In this document: positions 55,404-63,199 of the stretch, in pieces
Layout: every line of letters starts with the position of its first letter
Numbering within the stretch: position 1 is the first letter of the stretch
Assembly (NCBI GenBank): GCA_963696525.1
Contig: CAVOKO010000009.1
Coordinates: 682,001-746,000, forward strand
From: CAWBRT01 sp963696525
GTDB taxonomy: Bacteria; Acidobacteriota; Terriglobia; Terriglobales; Acidobacteriaceae
Reading direction: 5' to 3'
Length of the DNA: 64,000 nt
Made by a program: the position numbers and the translations under genes
Notes under the pieces: generated by a model
Database searches by the model: none
What the model saw: the letters and a program-made list of their open reading frames with translations, nothing else
Told to the model about the DNA's origin: nothing

Positions 55404-55985
55404 TCAGCGCCCGTACTTTTCTATCCATTCATCCTGCTGGCGTTCGAGTTCCATGTCGATCCAGCCGATGTAAGAACGTCCGTCCCGGGCTTTGCCGATC
55501 CAAACCCGTGTCGTGGTTCCAATCCGAGCGTCACCCTGCGGGCTAAAGCTGATGCCGGCCTGGCGAGCCAGCGCGCTGCGCAGCGCCTCCAGGTCGGTTG
55601 GGTAAAACAGAGTCGTCATTAGCCGGTCGTTGTAGAAAGTCATCACCAGCTCGCCGGAGGCATCGAATTTGGCAAAGCCCGGACGCGAAATAGTTAAGAT
55701 TCTGAACTCCGGCCTGGGGTCGCTGGTCAGCGGGCGCCGGTCTTCAAGCACCGCCCAATCGCCAGACTTGAGATTCAACTCGCGCTGCATTTTCTGCACG
55801 CTGTACCCGCTGTAGAGCGGCGCCATCAGCTTGCTAGGCTTGAATTCATTTTTTCCCCGGCAGCCCGGAACGCATGCCAGGGCCAGCAGCACGAGGGCGA
55901 GGACCCGCGCCGCATTTGCAGGTGTCGGGGCGAATAAGAATACACGTCGCGGAGCCGGCGCAATGGCTGTTCGATCGAGGTTCAC
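55404..55985 (-). CDS. Predicted lipoprotein of unknown function
   Basis: A 193-residue protein from a GTG at 55985 with an N-terminal signal: a hydrophobic stretch (ARVLALVLLALAC, then VPGC) containing candidate lipidation cysteines. The mature domain is beta-rich and mixed (FRILTISRPGFAKFDASGEL, TFYNDRLMTTLFYPTDLEAL, DGRSYIGWIDMELERQ). It could be an outer-membrane lipoprotein; I recognise no family. The open frame upstream continues through repeat-like DNA and is not supported. It lies about 100 bases downstream of ftsB on the same strand. Confidence 0.55.
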   Translation of the reverse strand: MNLDRTAIAPAPRRVFLFAPTPANAARVLALVLLALACVPGCRGKNEFKPSKLMAPLYSGYSVQKMQRELNLKSGDWAVLEDRRPLTSDPRPEFRILTISRPGFAKFDASGELVMTFYNDRLMTTLFYPTDLEALRSALARQAGISFSPQGDARIGTTTRVWIGKARDGRSYIGWIDMELERQQDEWIEKYGR

Positions 55986-56082
55986 GGCGGCAGTATAACT
56001 CTGCCCCGGTCCGCACGCTACGACGTGTGCCGGGGACCCGCGCCTTTGTAAGGATGCCAGCGAGCGGGACTGTGGCGGCTTG

Positions 56083-56442
56083 TCAGTGTTTCTGCGCGGT
56101 AGCCGCCGCCGGGACGGATTCAATTTTGGGAGCCGGAAGTACGTAGATCAGCTCGCCCGGTTTCGCATACTTCAGTTGCTCACGGGCTTCCTTCTCGATT
56201 GCCTGTGGATCTGTCTTGAGGGAGTTGACACGCTGCCGCAATCTTTCGTTCTCCGCCTGTGCCTGCTGCACTTCCTGTTGCAGGCGCTTGTACTCATTGA
56301 CCTTCTGCCGGTAAGCCATCATGCCGTTGGCGCCGAACATGACGTGATAAAACAGCAACCCGCCGAGCACAGCCACAAGACCCGTTGCCAGCCACTGGCG
56401 GCGCGAGAACAAGCCTTGAACGATGGCGCGCAAAAAAATCAT
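56083..56442 (-). CDS. ftsB: Septum formation initiator FtsB/DivIC
   Basis: A 119-residue bitopic membrane protein. The order is: short basic N-terminus, one membrane helix (ATGLVAVLGGLLFYHVMFG), a heptad coiled coil (YKRLQQEVQQAQAENERLRQRVNSL) and the DivIC-like end AREQLKYAKPGELIYVLP, where the KPGE segment is typical. FtsB joins FtsL and FtsQ in the divisome. The C-terminal extension (APKIESVPAAATAQKH) is longer than in E. coli. Adjacent genes are not division genes. Confidence 0.85.
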   Translation of the reverse strand: MIFLRAIVQGLFSRRQWLATGLVAVLGGLLFYHVMFGANGMMAYRQKVNEYKRLQQEVQQAQAENERLRQRVNSLKTDPQAIEKEAREQLKYAKPGELIYVLPAPKIESVPAAATAQKH

Positions 56443-56708
56443 TGCGGCGATTGATTCCTTTCAGTCGCCGGACCATCGATGGCCCGCCGGGCGCGGCTGC
56501 GCCTGTACCCTTTTTCAGTGAACGTCGCCTTCGCCTCATCCGTCAAGCGGAAGTTTTCACGCGGCGGAGAAAGGAACCAACTTCGGCAAACCGGGACCCC
56601 GGTTTCTACGGCAAAGATTTTCCCGGCGTGGCGACCCACTCGCAGCATAGCATTCCGGCAAGCACGCCGGGTTTGCGCCAATTCGCCGCTGCGATAGATA
56701 ATGCGTCC

Positions 56709-57047
56709 ATGACGGACAAGCGGCTGGTGCTCTCGACATGCGGCTCCCGCGAGGTGGCGACGAAAATTGCGCGTGCCCTGGTCGATGGACAGGTCGCGGC
56801 CTGCGTCAACATCCTCGGTCCAATGGAGTCGGTCTATCGCTGGAAAGGCAGAGTGGAGACCAGCCAGGAGTTTCTGCTGCTGATCAAGACTACCGCCGAA
56901 AACTTCGAGCGCCTCTGCGCCGAGATCCGCCGGTTGACTTCCTATGAGCTTCCCGAGGTGCTTCAGTTCACCGTAGAGGCAGGCCTGGAAGCCTACCTGG
57001 ACTGGATCGGCGACTCCGTCACCGGAACTCAGAGCCCTGAACGCTGA
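56709..57047 (+). CDS. cutA: CutA1 divalent-cation tolerance protein
   Basis: A 112-residue trimeric PII-like protein. The core (VLSTCGSREVATKIARALVD, ACVNILGPMESVYRWKGRV, EFLLLIKTTAENFERL and YELPEVLQFTVEAGLEAYLDWI) matches CutA1 end to end. It is linked with divalent-cation tolerance in E. coli, although its molecular role is unclear. The ATG at 56709 is the natural start. It is divergent from ftsB and convergent with a methyltransferase gene. Confidence 0.92.
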   Translation: MTDKRLVLSTCGSREVATKIARALVDGQVAACVNILGPMESVYRWKGRVETSQEFLLLIKTTAENFERLCAEIRRLTSYELPEVLQFTVEAGLEAYLDWIGDSVTGTQSPER

Positions 57048-57055
57048 CTGGCGGC

Positions 57056-57859
57056 TCATTTCTCTGGACGCACGGCGCGGACATTCAAACGCACATAGTC
57101 GATCAGCAAAGGCGGTGCATCCTCGCCTGCCTGTTTGACGAGCCGATTCATGAACTCCCTTTGCAGTTTCTCGTTGAGCTTTGCCAGATAATTTCGCGCG
57201 ATTACGCTGGCCAAAAACGAGCCAAACGAATCGGGGTCGGGGAAGCTGACCGGCGATGGCCAGCTCTCGACCTCTATGGCCGCAAAGCCGGCGCGTTGCA
57301 GCCGTTCCACGGTGTGCTTGGGGTCCGGAAAGTGAAACTCCTCGACCCAATCGCGAATATAGGTTACGAACGGGAGTTTGCCGGCGAGCACTGCCATACG
57401 CCTTCGCCATCGCTCAATGTTGCCTTGGCCGCCAAACTGCGCCACCAGCCAGCCTCCGGGACGCAGCATCTGGAACAGCTTCGAGAATAGCTTGGCGTGG
57501 TCCGGTATCCAGTGGAAGGTGGCCGTGCTGAAAACTCCGTCGACTGCTTCGTCCAGTTCCAGGGTTCCCAAGTCTGCCTGCACGAAACGCAGGCGGTTGC
57601 CGGCTCGCGGGCGCAGAAACTCGCGGGCGGCGGCGAGCATGTTCTCGGAAATGTCGACGGCAATCACCCGCCCTTCGGGCAGCCGCTTCATCAACTCGTC
57701 TGTAAGCCTGCCGGTGCCGCAGCCTGCTTCCAAGACGGTTTCATCGCCGCGCAGTTCCAGCCGCGAAAGAATCTGCCGTCCCCACTGAAACTGCGGATCG
57801 GAGAGACGATGGTAGGCGGCGGCATCCCACTCGCCGGGCTTGATTGGGCCGGAACTCAT
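57056..57859 (-). CDS. Class I SAM-dependent methyltransferase (trans-aconitate methyltransferase-like)
   Basis: A 267-residue methyltransferase with the SAM-binding motif VLEAGCGTGRL near residue 45, the acidic residue in VIAVDISENML, motif III DLGTLELDEAVDGVFSTATFHW and post-motif LRPGGWLVAQFGG. The W...HW region and the overall length resemble Tam (trans-aconitate methyltransferase) and related small-molecule methylases. The substrate cannot be decided from sequence. It starts 31 bases beyond the end of the Cys/Met PLP-enzyme gene, same strand, so co-transcription is possible. Confidence 0.78.
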   Translation of the reverse strand: MSSGPIKPGEWDAAAYHRLSDPQFQWGRQILSRLELRGDETVLEAGCGTGRLTDELMKRLPEGRVIAVDISENMLAAAREFLRPRAGNRLRFVQADLGTLELDEAVDGVFSTATFHWIPDHAKLFSKLFQMLRPGGWLVAQFGGQGNIERWRRRMAVLAGKLPFVTYIRDWVEEFHFPDPKHTVERLQRAGFAAIEVESWPSPVSFPDPDSFGSFLASVIARNYLAKLNEKLQREFMNRLVKQAGEDAPPLLIDYVRLNVRAVRPEK

Positions 57860-57889
57860 GAATGGATCGTCCCCCTGAAGTCGCCGGCC

Positions 57890-59050
57890 CTAGAGACTGT
57901 CTAACGCCTGGTCGAGGTCTCCGATGATGTCTTCCACATCTTCCAGCCCCACCGAAAGGCGCAGCATTCCATCGGTGATACCCATCGCCTGACGCCCTTT
58001 TTCTCCAATGGCCGCGTGGCTCATGGTTGCCGGATGCGCGATCAGCGTCTCGACGCCACCCAGAGACTCGCCGAGTATGCACACCCGCAAGTGCTGCAGC
58101 AGCCGCGTGGCATTTGCCAGCGAGCCAGTTTCGAAGGCGATCATCGAACCGAATCCCGACATCTGCCGCTTCGCCAGCTCATGCCGCGGATGGTCCGGCA
58201 GTCCGGGATAAAACACTTTGCTCAACTTGCGATGGGTGTTGAGAAAGTCGGCCACCAGCTGTCCATTCTCGTCGTGCCGCTTCATCCGGACTGGCAGCGT
58301 CTTGATGCCGCGCAGCACCAGCCAGCACTCGAAGGGAGACATAATCGCTCCCGCCGCCTTCTGCACGAAGGCAAGTTTTTCCACCTGTTCGCGCTTCGAG
58401 CAGACAATCGCTCCACCCATCCCGTCGCTATGGCCGTTAAGAAACTTCGTCGTCGAGTGCAGGACCATATCGGCGCCCAACTCAAGCGGACGCTGAAAGT
58501 ACGGCGACATGAAAGTGTTGTCCACGATCATCTCAATGCCATGCCGGTGAGTGACGTCGGCCAGGGCCGCGATATCGGAAAGCGCCATCAGCGGATTGGT
58601 GGGCGTCTCCGCGTAAAGATAGCGGGTGTTGCCGCGGATCGCATCTTCAACCGCGTGCAGCTCCGCCGTGTCCACATAGGTGATCTCGAGGCCGAAGTTG
58701 GCCATCACCTGGTTGAGCAGGCGCGGCACACCCCCGTAGACGTTGTGCGTGCAGAGCAGGTGATCGCCGGACTTCATGAGGTGGCAGAAAGCATGCACCG
58801 CAGCCATGCCGCTGGCAAACACTTTGGCCCCGATTCCCGTTTCAAGCGACGCCAGGCTGGTTTCCAGACGGTCACGCGTGGGATTGCTCACCCGCCCATA
58901 CTCGTAACCCATCCGCGGCTTTCCCAACTCATCCTGCGCGTAGGTCGAGGTGGGATAAATTGGAACGCCAATCGACCCGGTCAACGGCTCAGGCTCCTGC
59001 CCGTTATGAATTGCGCGGGTAGAGAAACCTTTTTCGTTTCTTCTTGCCAT
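57890..59050 (-). CDS. Cys/Met metabolism PLP-dependent enzyme (cystathionine gamma-synthase or lyase type)
   Basis: A 386-residue member of the gamma family of PLP enzymes. The cofactor lysine is in HSTTKFLNGHSDGMGG; other motifs are YEYGRVSNPTRDRLE, FASGMAAVHAFCHL, YGGVPRLLN, YAETPTNPLMALSDI and VDNTFMSPYFQRPLELGAD. The C-terminus has SLGGVETLIAHPATMSHAAI and LRLSVGLEDVEDIIGDLDQAL. These fit both MetB and cystathionine gamma-lyase; the difference cannot be settled here. The start at 59050 (MARRNEKGFSTRAIHNGQ) is the family start; the upstream extension is not. It is preceded upstream by the TTGACAAT iteron array of the divergent gene. Confidence 0.88.
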   Translation of the reverse strand: MARRNEKGFSTRAIHNGQEPEPLTGSIGVPIYPTSTYAQDELGKPRMGYEYGRVSNPTRDRLETSLASLETGIGAKVFASGMAAVHAFCHLMKSGDHLLCTHNVYGGVPRLLNQVMANFGLEITYVDTAELHAVEDAIRGNTRYLYAETPTNPLMALSDIAALADVTHRHGIEMIVDNTFMSPYFQRPLELGADMVLHSTTKFLNGHSDGMGGAIVCSKREQVEKLAFVQKAAGAIMSPFECWLVLRGIKTLPVRMKRHDENGQLVADFLNTHRKLSKVFYPGLPDHPRHELAKRQMSGFGSMIAFETGSLANATRLLQHLRVCILGESLGGVETLIAHPATMSHAAIGEKGRQAMGITDGMLRLSVGLEDVEDIIGDLDQALDSL

Positions 59051-59219
59051 ATCCGCTTTCCGCCCCGGCCATCCCGGCCGCGGCCAACCGGCCGGCGGCA
59101 AATATCGCCCGCACAACCGAGCCTTCCACTTTGAAGTTCACAGGTTACGCAAAGCCCGGGGCAGGGTCAAATCCGCACCCTTCCTGGCGCAGCGCTTAAC
59201 CGATTCACCTCTCTTAAAG

Positions 59220-59313
59220 TTGACAATAAGCTTCATTAAATTGACAATAATAACGTTAAAAGTTGACAATATTTGTGGTAAGGTTGACAATATCTATGGG
59301 AGTTATTGACAAT
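59220..59313 (+). promoter_or_regulatory. Five TTGACAAT iterons at 21/22-bp spacing
   Basis: TTGACAAT occurs at 59220, 59241, 59263, 59284 and 59306: intervals 21, 22, 21 and 22, that is two helical turns each, so all copies face the same side of the DNA. Four copies are followed by A (TTGACAATA). The last runs into the start codon (ATG at 59312) of the downstream gene. Because TTGACA is also a perfect -35 box, each copy could serve as a promoter element, or a protein bound to the array could block or activate the gene. The intervening DNA is AT-rich. Confidence 0.9.
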
Positions 59314-60376
59314 GACTAGGGTTAGAGCAAGAGGTGAGGATGTCAGAAGATTCATTCTCGACAATGTAGAGAAGAATCCAGTTGCGATTAGCAATATTAC
59401 GGCTGAGAAATTCGGAATTACTAGGCAGGCCGTAAATAAGCATCTGCAAAGGTTGAGCGCGGAACATGCGCTCACGCAGACAGGAAAGACCAGAAACAGA
59501 TCCTACAAACTAGCGCCGCTACTCGAATGGCGGCAGCTATATACCATTGATGCGCGCTTGGCCGAAGATGTGGTGTGGTCGCATGACATTCTGCCTCAGC
59601 TCAATTATTTCCCCGAAAACGTACTCGACATATGGCACTACTGCTTTACAGAAATGTTTAATAACGCTATTGACCACGCGGCCGGTACTCAAATCTATCT
59701 CACGATTACGAAAACGGCAGTTAATACAGAGATATACCTAGCAGACAATGGAATAGGCATTTTCAAGAAAATACAAACGGCACTCAGCCTAGCTGATGAG
59801 CGACATGCGCTATTGGAACTGGCAAAGGGAAAGCTTACTACAGACCCAGAAAAACATACCGGACAGGGGATTTTCTTTACCTCTAGACTACTGGATTCTT
59901 TCGACATCCTCTCAGGGGGCGTGTACTACTCGCATGAATTTGGACATGAAGAGGATTGGATTGGAGAAAGGGCGAAATTCCAATCTGGAACATCGGTGTT
60001 TATGAAGCTTTACAATCACACAGCTCGCACCTGCAAGAAAATATTTGATCACTATTCTTCGGGCGATGATTACGGATTCACAAAGACTGTAGTCCCGGTG
60101 AGGCTTGCACAATATGGAAATGACAAGCTCATTTCACGGTCTCAGGCGAAACGAGTTCTCGCGAGAGTGGAACTATTTAAAATTGTCATTATGAATTTTG
60201 AAGGCGTGGAAACTATTGGCCAAGCCTTTGCGGATGAAATATTCCGCGTTTTCGCAAAAGCCAATCCGCACATTCAACTCTTATACATTAAAGCTAATTC
60301 TGACGTGAAGCGAGTGATAGAGGCGGCAAGGGCGGAGAAGCCCATTGCGCCACCTACTAATCTGTCGCTTCTCTAA
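59312..60376 (+). CDS. Winged-HTH, GHKL ATPase and STAS-like (DUF4325) three-domain protein
   Basis: A 354-residue protein with an unusual mix. Residues about 8-65 form a winged helix-turn-helix (AEKFGITRQAVNKHLQRLSA). Residues 100-235 are a GHKL (histidine-kinase-like) ATPase: N-box EMFNNAIDHAAG, G1 LADNGIGIF, G2 KHTGQGIFFTSRLLDSFDIL and GTSV. Residues 262-340 look like the STAS-like DUF4325 domain (ISRSQAKRVLARVELFKIVI, then MNFEGVETIGQAFADEIFRV). There is no HisKA helix, so it is not a classic kinase and is more like the RsbW/RsbV anti-sigma partners fused in one chain. The gene is AT-rich compared with its neighbours, suggesting acquisition. The five iterons directly upstream suggest self-regulation through the HTH. 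GGAG nine bases upstream supports the ATG at 59312. Confidence 0.78.
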   Translation: MTRVRARGEDVRRFILDNVEKNPVAISNITAEKFGITRQAVNKHLQRLSAEHALTQTGKTRNRSYKLAPLLEWRQLYTIDARLAEDVVWSHDILPQLNYFPENVLDIWHYCFTEMFNNAIDHAAGTQIYLTITKTAVNTEIYLADNGIGIFKKIQTALSLADERHALLELAKGKLTTDPEKHTGQGIFFTSRLLDSFDILSGGVYYSHEFGHEEDWIGERAKFQSGTSVFMKLYNHTARTCKKIFDHYSSGDDYGFTKTVVPVRLAQYGNDKLISRSQAKRVLARVELFKIVIMNFEGVETIGQAFADEIFRVFAKANPHIQLLYIKANSDVKRVIEAARAEKPIAPPTNLSLL

Positions 60377-60385
60377 CGATCCAAA

Positions 60386-60415
60386 GAGCCACCTGGTTCA
60401 AGTAATTAGTGGCTC
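60386..60415 (+). terminator. Weak hairpin after the HTH-GHKL-STAS gene
   Basis: GAGCCAC (60386-60392) pairs with GTGGCTC (60409-60415) across a 16-base AT-rich loop, ten bases after the stop. No T-run follows, so termination strength is doubtful. Confidence 0.3.
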
Positions 60416-60440
60416 CGGCACGGCTCGCGCTCAATCGAGG

Positions 60441-61565
60441 TCAGCGCGAAGCCCGCCGCGTTTCATTGGCGTAATAACCGCTCCGTGTACGCACCTGCAA
60501 ATGCTTGTAAGCCGACGAGTGCGCTTCCACCTTCACGGTACGGTATCCGCCACTGCGCTGTGGCGTGGAAGGTTTGTAGCCAATAATGTACTGATTACGA
60601 ATATCGTGCGCTACCTGGCGGCTGATCTCATCGACCTCCGTGAGGTCCTTGGGAAAGAAGGCAACGCCGCCGGTTTGCTCGGCCAGAGCATGCAGCGCAC
60701 GACGAGCCCGCTTCTCACGCTCGCTGCCGAGAACCCCAATCGTGTAGATGGTCGGCCCGCCGTCGACGGCAATCTTGCGAATCGCCTGTTCCAAGGTGTC
60801 CATGCTCGCCGTATCCTCGCCATCGGTCACCACCAGCAGCACTTTCTTCTGGTCCGGCGGCGCGGTCTTCGTCAGGTGCTCGGCCGATGCCACGACCGCG
60901 TCGTAAAGCGCCGTGCCGCCGCGCGCATCGATGCGATTCAGCGCATCCTTCAGCAAGTTGATGTTGTCCGTATAGTCCTGATCCAGATATGGCGTCTGGT
61001 TGAAGTTGACAACGAAAACCTGATCCTGCGGGTTGCTCGCCCTCACCAGGTTCAGGGCCGCCTGGTTCACCGCCGGACGCTTGTCCCGCATGGACCCGGA
61101 ATTATCGACGAGGATCCCTAGCGCTACCGGAACATCGCCTTGTCGAAAAGAGGTGATCTTTTGTGGCTGGCCATTTTCAAATACGACGAAATCACCTTTG
61201 TTCAGAGAGGTCACCGGGTGCTGCCGGTCATCGACCACGGTGGCATGCAGCGTGACCTCTTCCACTTCTTTCTTGAAAACAAATACCCCGCCCTCCTGGC
61301 TATCGGGAGCCTGTCCCTCTTGCGGAAGCTGGACCGTGTCGCCGGGCTGATTGAGAGGCGGGTTCTGGGGGACAGAGGAATCCTGGGCATCCGGCGCCGG
61401 AGTGCTCTGCCCGCCGGAAGACATCGCCGGCGGAGGCGCAGGCGTGGGATTACCCCGCCCGATATCGGTGGACTGCTGCGGCGCTCCGGTTGCCGGCATC
61501 ATCGCCCATAGGATGAGGCACAGCAATAACGCCAGGGGAACAATTTTTTTCACTCGGAGCATCAT
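60441..61565 (-). CDS. VWFA-related acidobacterial domain protein
   Basis: A 374-residue exported protein (signal region VPLALLLCLILWAMMPATGA, followed by a Pro/Gln-rich linker to about residue 90). The rest is a beta strand region (VTLHATVVDDRQHPVTSLNK) leading into a von Willebrand A domain: MIDAS motif ALGILVDNSGSMRDK, TDGEDTASMDT and the closing KHLQVRTRSGYYA. This combination matches the family known as VWFA-related acidobacterial domain (TIGR03436), largely restricted to Acidobacteriota, and is the best single taxonomic marker in the window. Probably a periplasmic or surface adhesion or assembly protein; its partner is unknown. Confidence 0.88.
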   Translation of the reverse strand: MMLRVKKIVPLALLLCLILWAMMPATGAPQQSTDIGRGNPTPAPPPAMSSGGQSTPAPDAQDSSVPQNPPLNQPGDTVQLPQEGQAPDSQEGGVFVFKKEVEEVTLHATVVDDRQHPVTSLNKGDFVVFENGQPQKITSFRQGDVPVALGILVDNSGSMRDKRPAVNQAALNLVRASNPQDQVFVVNFNQTPYLDQDYTDNINLLKDALNRIDARGGTALYDAVVASAEHLTKTAPPDQKKVLLVVTDGEDTASMDTLEQAIRKIAVDGGPTIYTIGVLGSEREKRARRALHALAEQTGGVAFFPKDLTEVDEISRQVAHDIRNQYIIGYKPSTPQRSGGYRTVKVEAHSSAYKHLQVRTRSGYYANETRRASR

Positions 61566-62014
61566 AGCCTGTTCTCGCGTAGACCGTATGCGGTGGAAGC
61601 CTTTTGGGAGGCTGAAGTTTTACTCTGATTCCGGCGGCACTTTCCCTCGTGCCCTGTATTATTTGGACGGCATCCGAGCCCATAATGGTTGCGCAGCTCG
61701 GCTCCTATCTTCGTTGTTGTCGTTGTTGTTGCCGTATTGCCAACTCGGTTCAGATTATCGATGGTAAGTATCCTTCCGCCAGCAACTTCAATTGCATCCA
61801 GCAGCGCCGTACGGTCACTTTCGACTCGGTGTACACCAGCTTACTCTGGATGTTCTCCCCGACTGCGTAAAATCGGACTGAAAAACCACTTCCGACTAGG
61901 ATCGATGTTCCTCAAGGCTGGTTGGTTTACTCTCGTAACTGCTACAATCAGTTCAGCTTCCGCAATAATCCAGCAAACGAGTTGCCCCTTTTGCGAGCGG
62001 AGCATGAAGTCATA
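61566..62014. other. Intergenic region between divergent genes
   Basis: About 450 bases without a supportable gene. It contains a TTG/GTT-rich simple stretch (CGTTGTTGTCGTTGTTGTTG near 61712) but no gene or clear promoter that I can defend. The open frame running into the next gene from 61922 is not homologous over its first 31 codons. Confidence 0.45.
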
Positions 62015-63199
62015 ATGGCGAAAAAGATCACCCCTCCCAGGGCGGCAGCGGCCGGCTCCAAACGGCCTGAATTGCAGTTTTCCGCGCCTGAATTCGCTCA
62101 TCCACCACACCCTTTTACGTCCGATAATACGCACTTTACGCCCAATAATGCCTACCTCTATGAGCAGGTTCCGCGAGAGCCCGCCAGAGCTACGGGACAG
62201 CCAACGCTTCGCGGCTTGATCGCTCGCTTGGATTTCATGACCTTAGAACGCCATGTGGCACGTTTTCAACGAACCGACGAGGCCGAGTTCGCGGCGCAGT
62301 CTGCTGTATTGGATGCGGCCGGAAGACAGATTGAGCCACTTCCTCTGCTTGCGGACGCTTCTTTTCCAACGCTCCAGGTCGCTACGGCGCCAGCGCTGGA
62401 GATTGCAGGAAAGAGCGTGCTTCATCGCTGCTGGCAGCTCACCCCTGGCGACCGCGCCGAGTTGGGCTCGAGTTTGACCAACTGCAAACTCACCATCGTG
62501 GGTAACGAAGGCCTTTGCGACGCCCTGCTGCACTACCATGCATCAGCTTTGCCAACCGGCGCGACTCCTGCCGCAGCGGGAGTCCTGGTATTGGTCATGG
62601 CTCGCGAGCGTCGCGCTGAAATGCTTCGACCAGTCCACCGCGTCCTCAGAAACCTGTGCGGCTTTCAGGCTGGCGAAATGGTACGCGTGGTGCGCGAGAA
62701 TTTCTTTTTTCAAGACGTGACCCAAACCATGCCGAGACTCGGCGGCAGCGGCCCTCACTTCGATCCTGCAATCGCTAAGCAGTTGCTGCAACCGCTCCAT
62801 CCAGGCGAGGTGACCATGCTGGCGATTACGGCTCATAGCAGTTTCCGCCTGCACTCGGAAGCGGGCTGGGCCGATACCGTGCTTGCCCACTTAAGCCCCG
62901 AACTCCGCCAGTGCGCCAGCGTTCAACTGCACGAAATCATCCTGGATCGCCGTCTGGGAGTTCCGTATCGGACGAGACAGGACGGGCTGCAGCAAGCTTG
63001 CGATCATTTGGGGTACGAAAGCGACATGACCGCGGCCGTCAAGGCGGTCGCCGACGGAGCCAATGCCGCCTTCCTGATGGCGGCTCCCGACCCGGCCGTG
63101 GTGCTCGCGATCGCCAGCCGGGGCGGGTTGTTGCCAGCCCGAACGGCGGAGCTCGACTTGGATCTCGAAGGTTTCATGAAATATGTGGTTGCCGATTAG
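62015..63199 (+). CDS. DUF1015-like protein, divergent
   Basis: A 394-residue protein starting at the ATG at 62015 (MAKKITPPRAAAAG...). Overall order resembles the DUF1015 family: a tryptophan/arginine-rich N-terminus, TLRGLIARLDFMTLERHVAR, a MLRPVHRVLRNLCGF segment corresponding to the LPTHRLL region, and a C-terminus GANAAFLMAAPDPAVVLAIA, SRGGLLPARTAELDLDLE that matches the end of that family. The catalytic-looking GHHRYE segment of typical DUF1015 proteins is not evident, so this is a divergent member or a related fold. Function unknown. It overlaps the next gene by 17 bases, so the two are probably co-translated. Confidence 0.5.
   Translation: MAKKITPPRAAAAGSKRPELQFSAPEFAHPPHPFTSDNTHFTPNNAYLYEQVPREPARATGQPTLRGLIARLDFMTLERHVARFQRTDEAEFAAQSAVLDAAGRQIEPLPLLADASFPTLQVATAPALEIAGKSVLHRCWQLTPGDRAELGSSLTNCKLTIVGNEGLCDALLHYHASALPTGATPAAAGVLVLVMARERRAEMLRPVHRVLRNLCGFQAGEMVRVVRENFFFQDVTQTMPRLGGSGPHFDPAIAKQLLQPLHPGEVTMLAITAHSSFRLHSEAGWADTVLAHLSPELRQCASVQLHEIILDRRLGVPYRTRQDGLQQACDHLGYESDMTAAVKAVADGANAAFLMAAPDPAVVLAIASRGGLLPARTAELDLDLEGFMKYVVAD

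Noticed and set aside
59220..59313. CRISPR array or transposon end at the TTGACAAT repeats
   Set aside because: Repeats are only 8-9 bp, spacers are not of CRISPR length, and there are no inverted ends or cas genes; operator iterons fit better.
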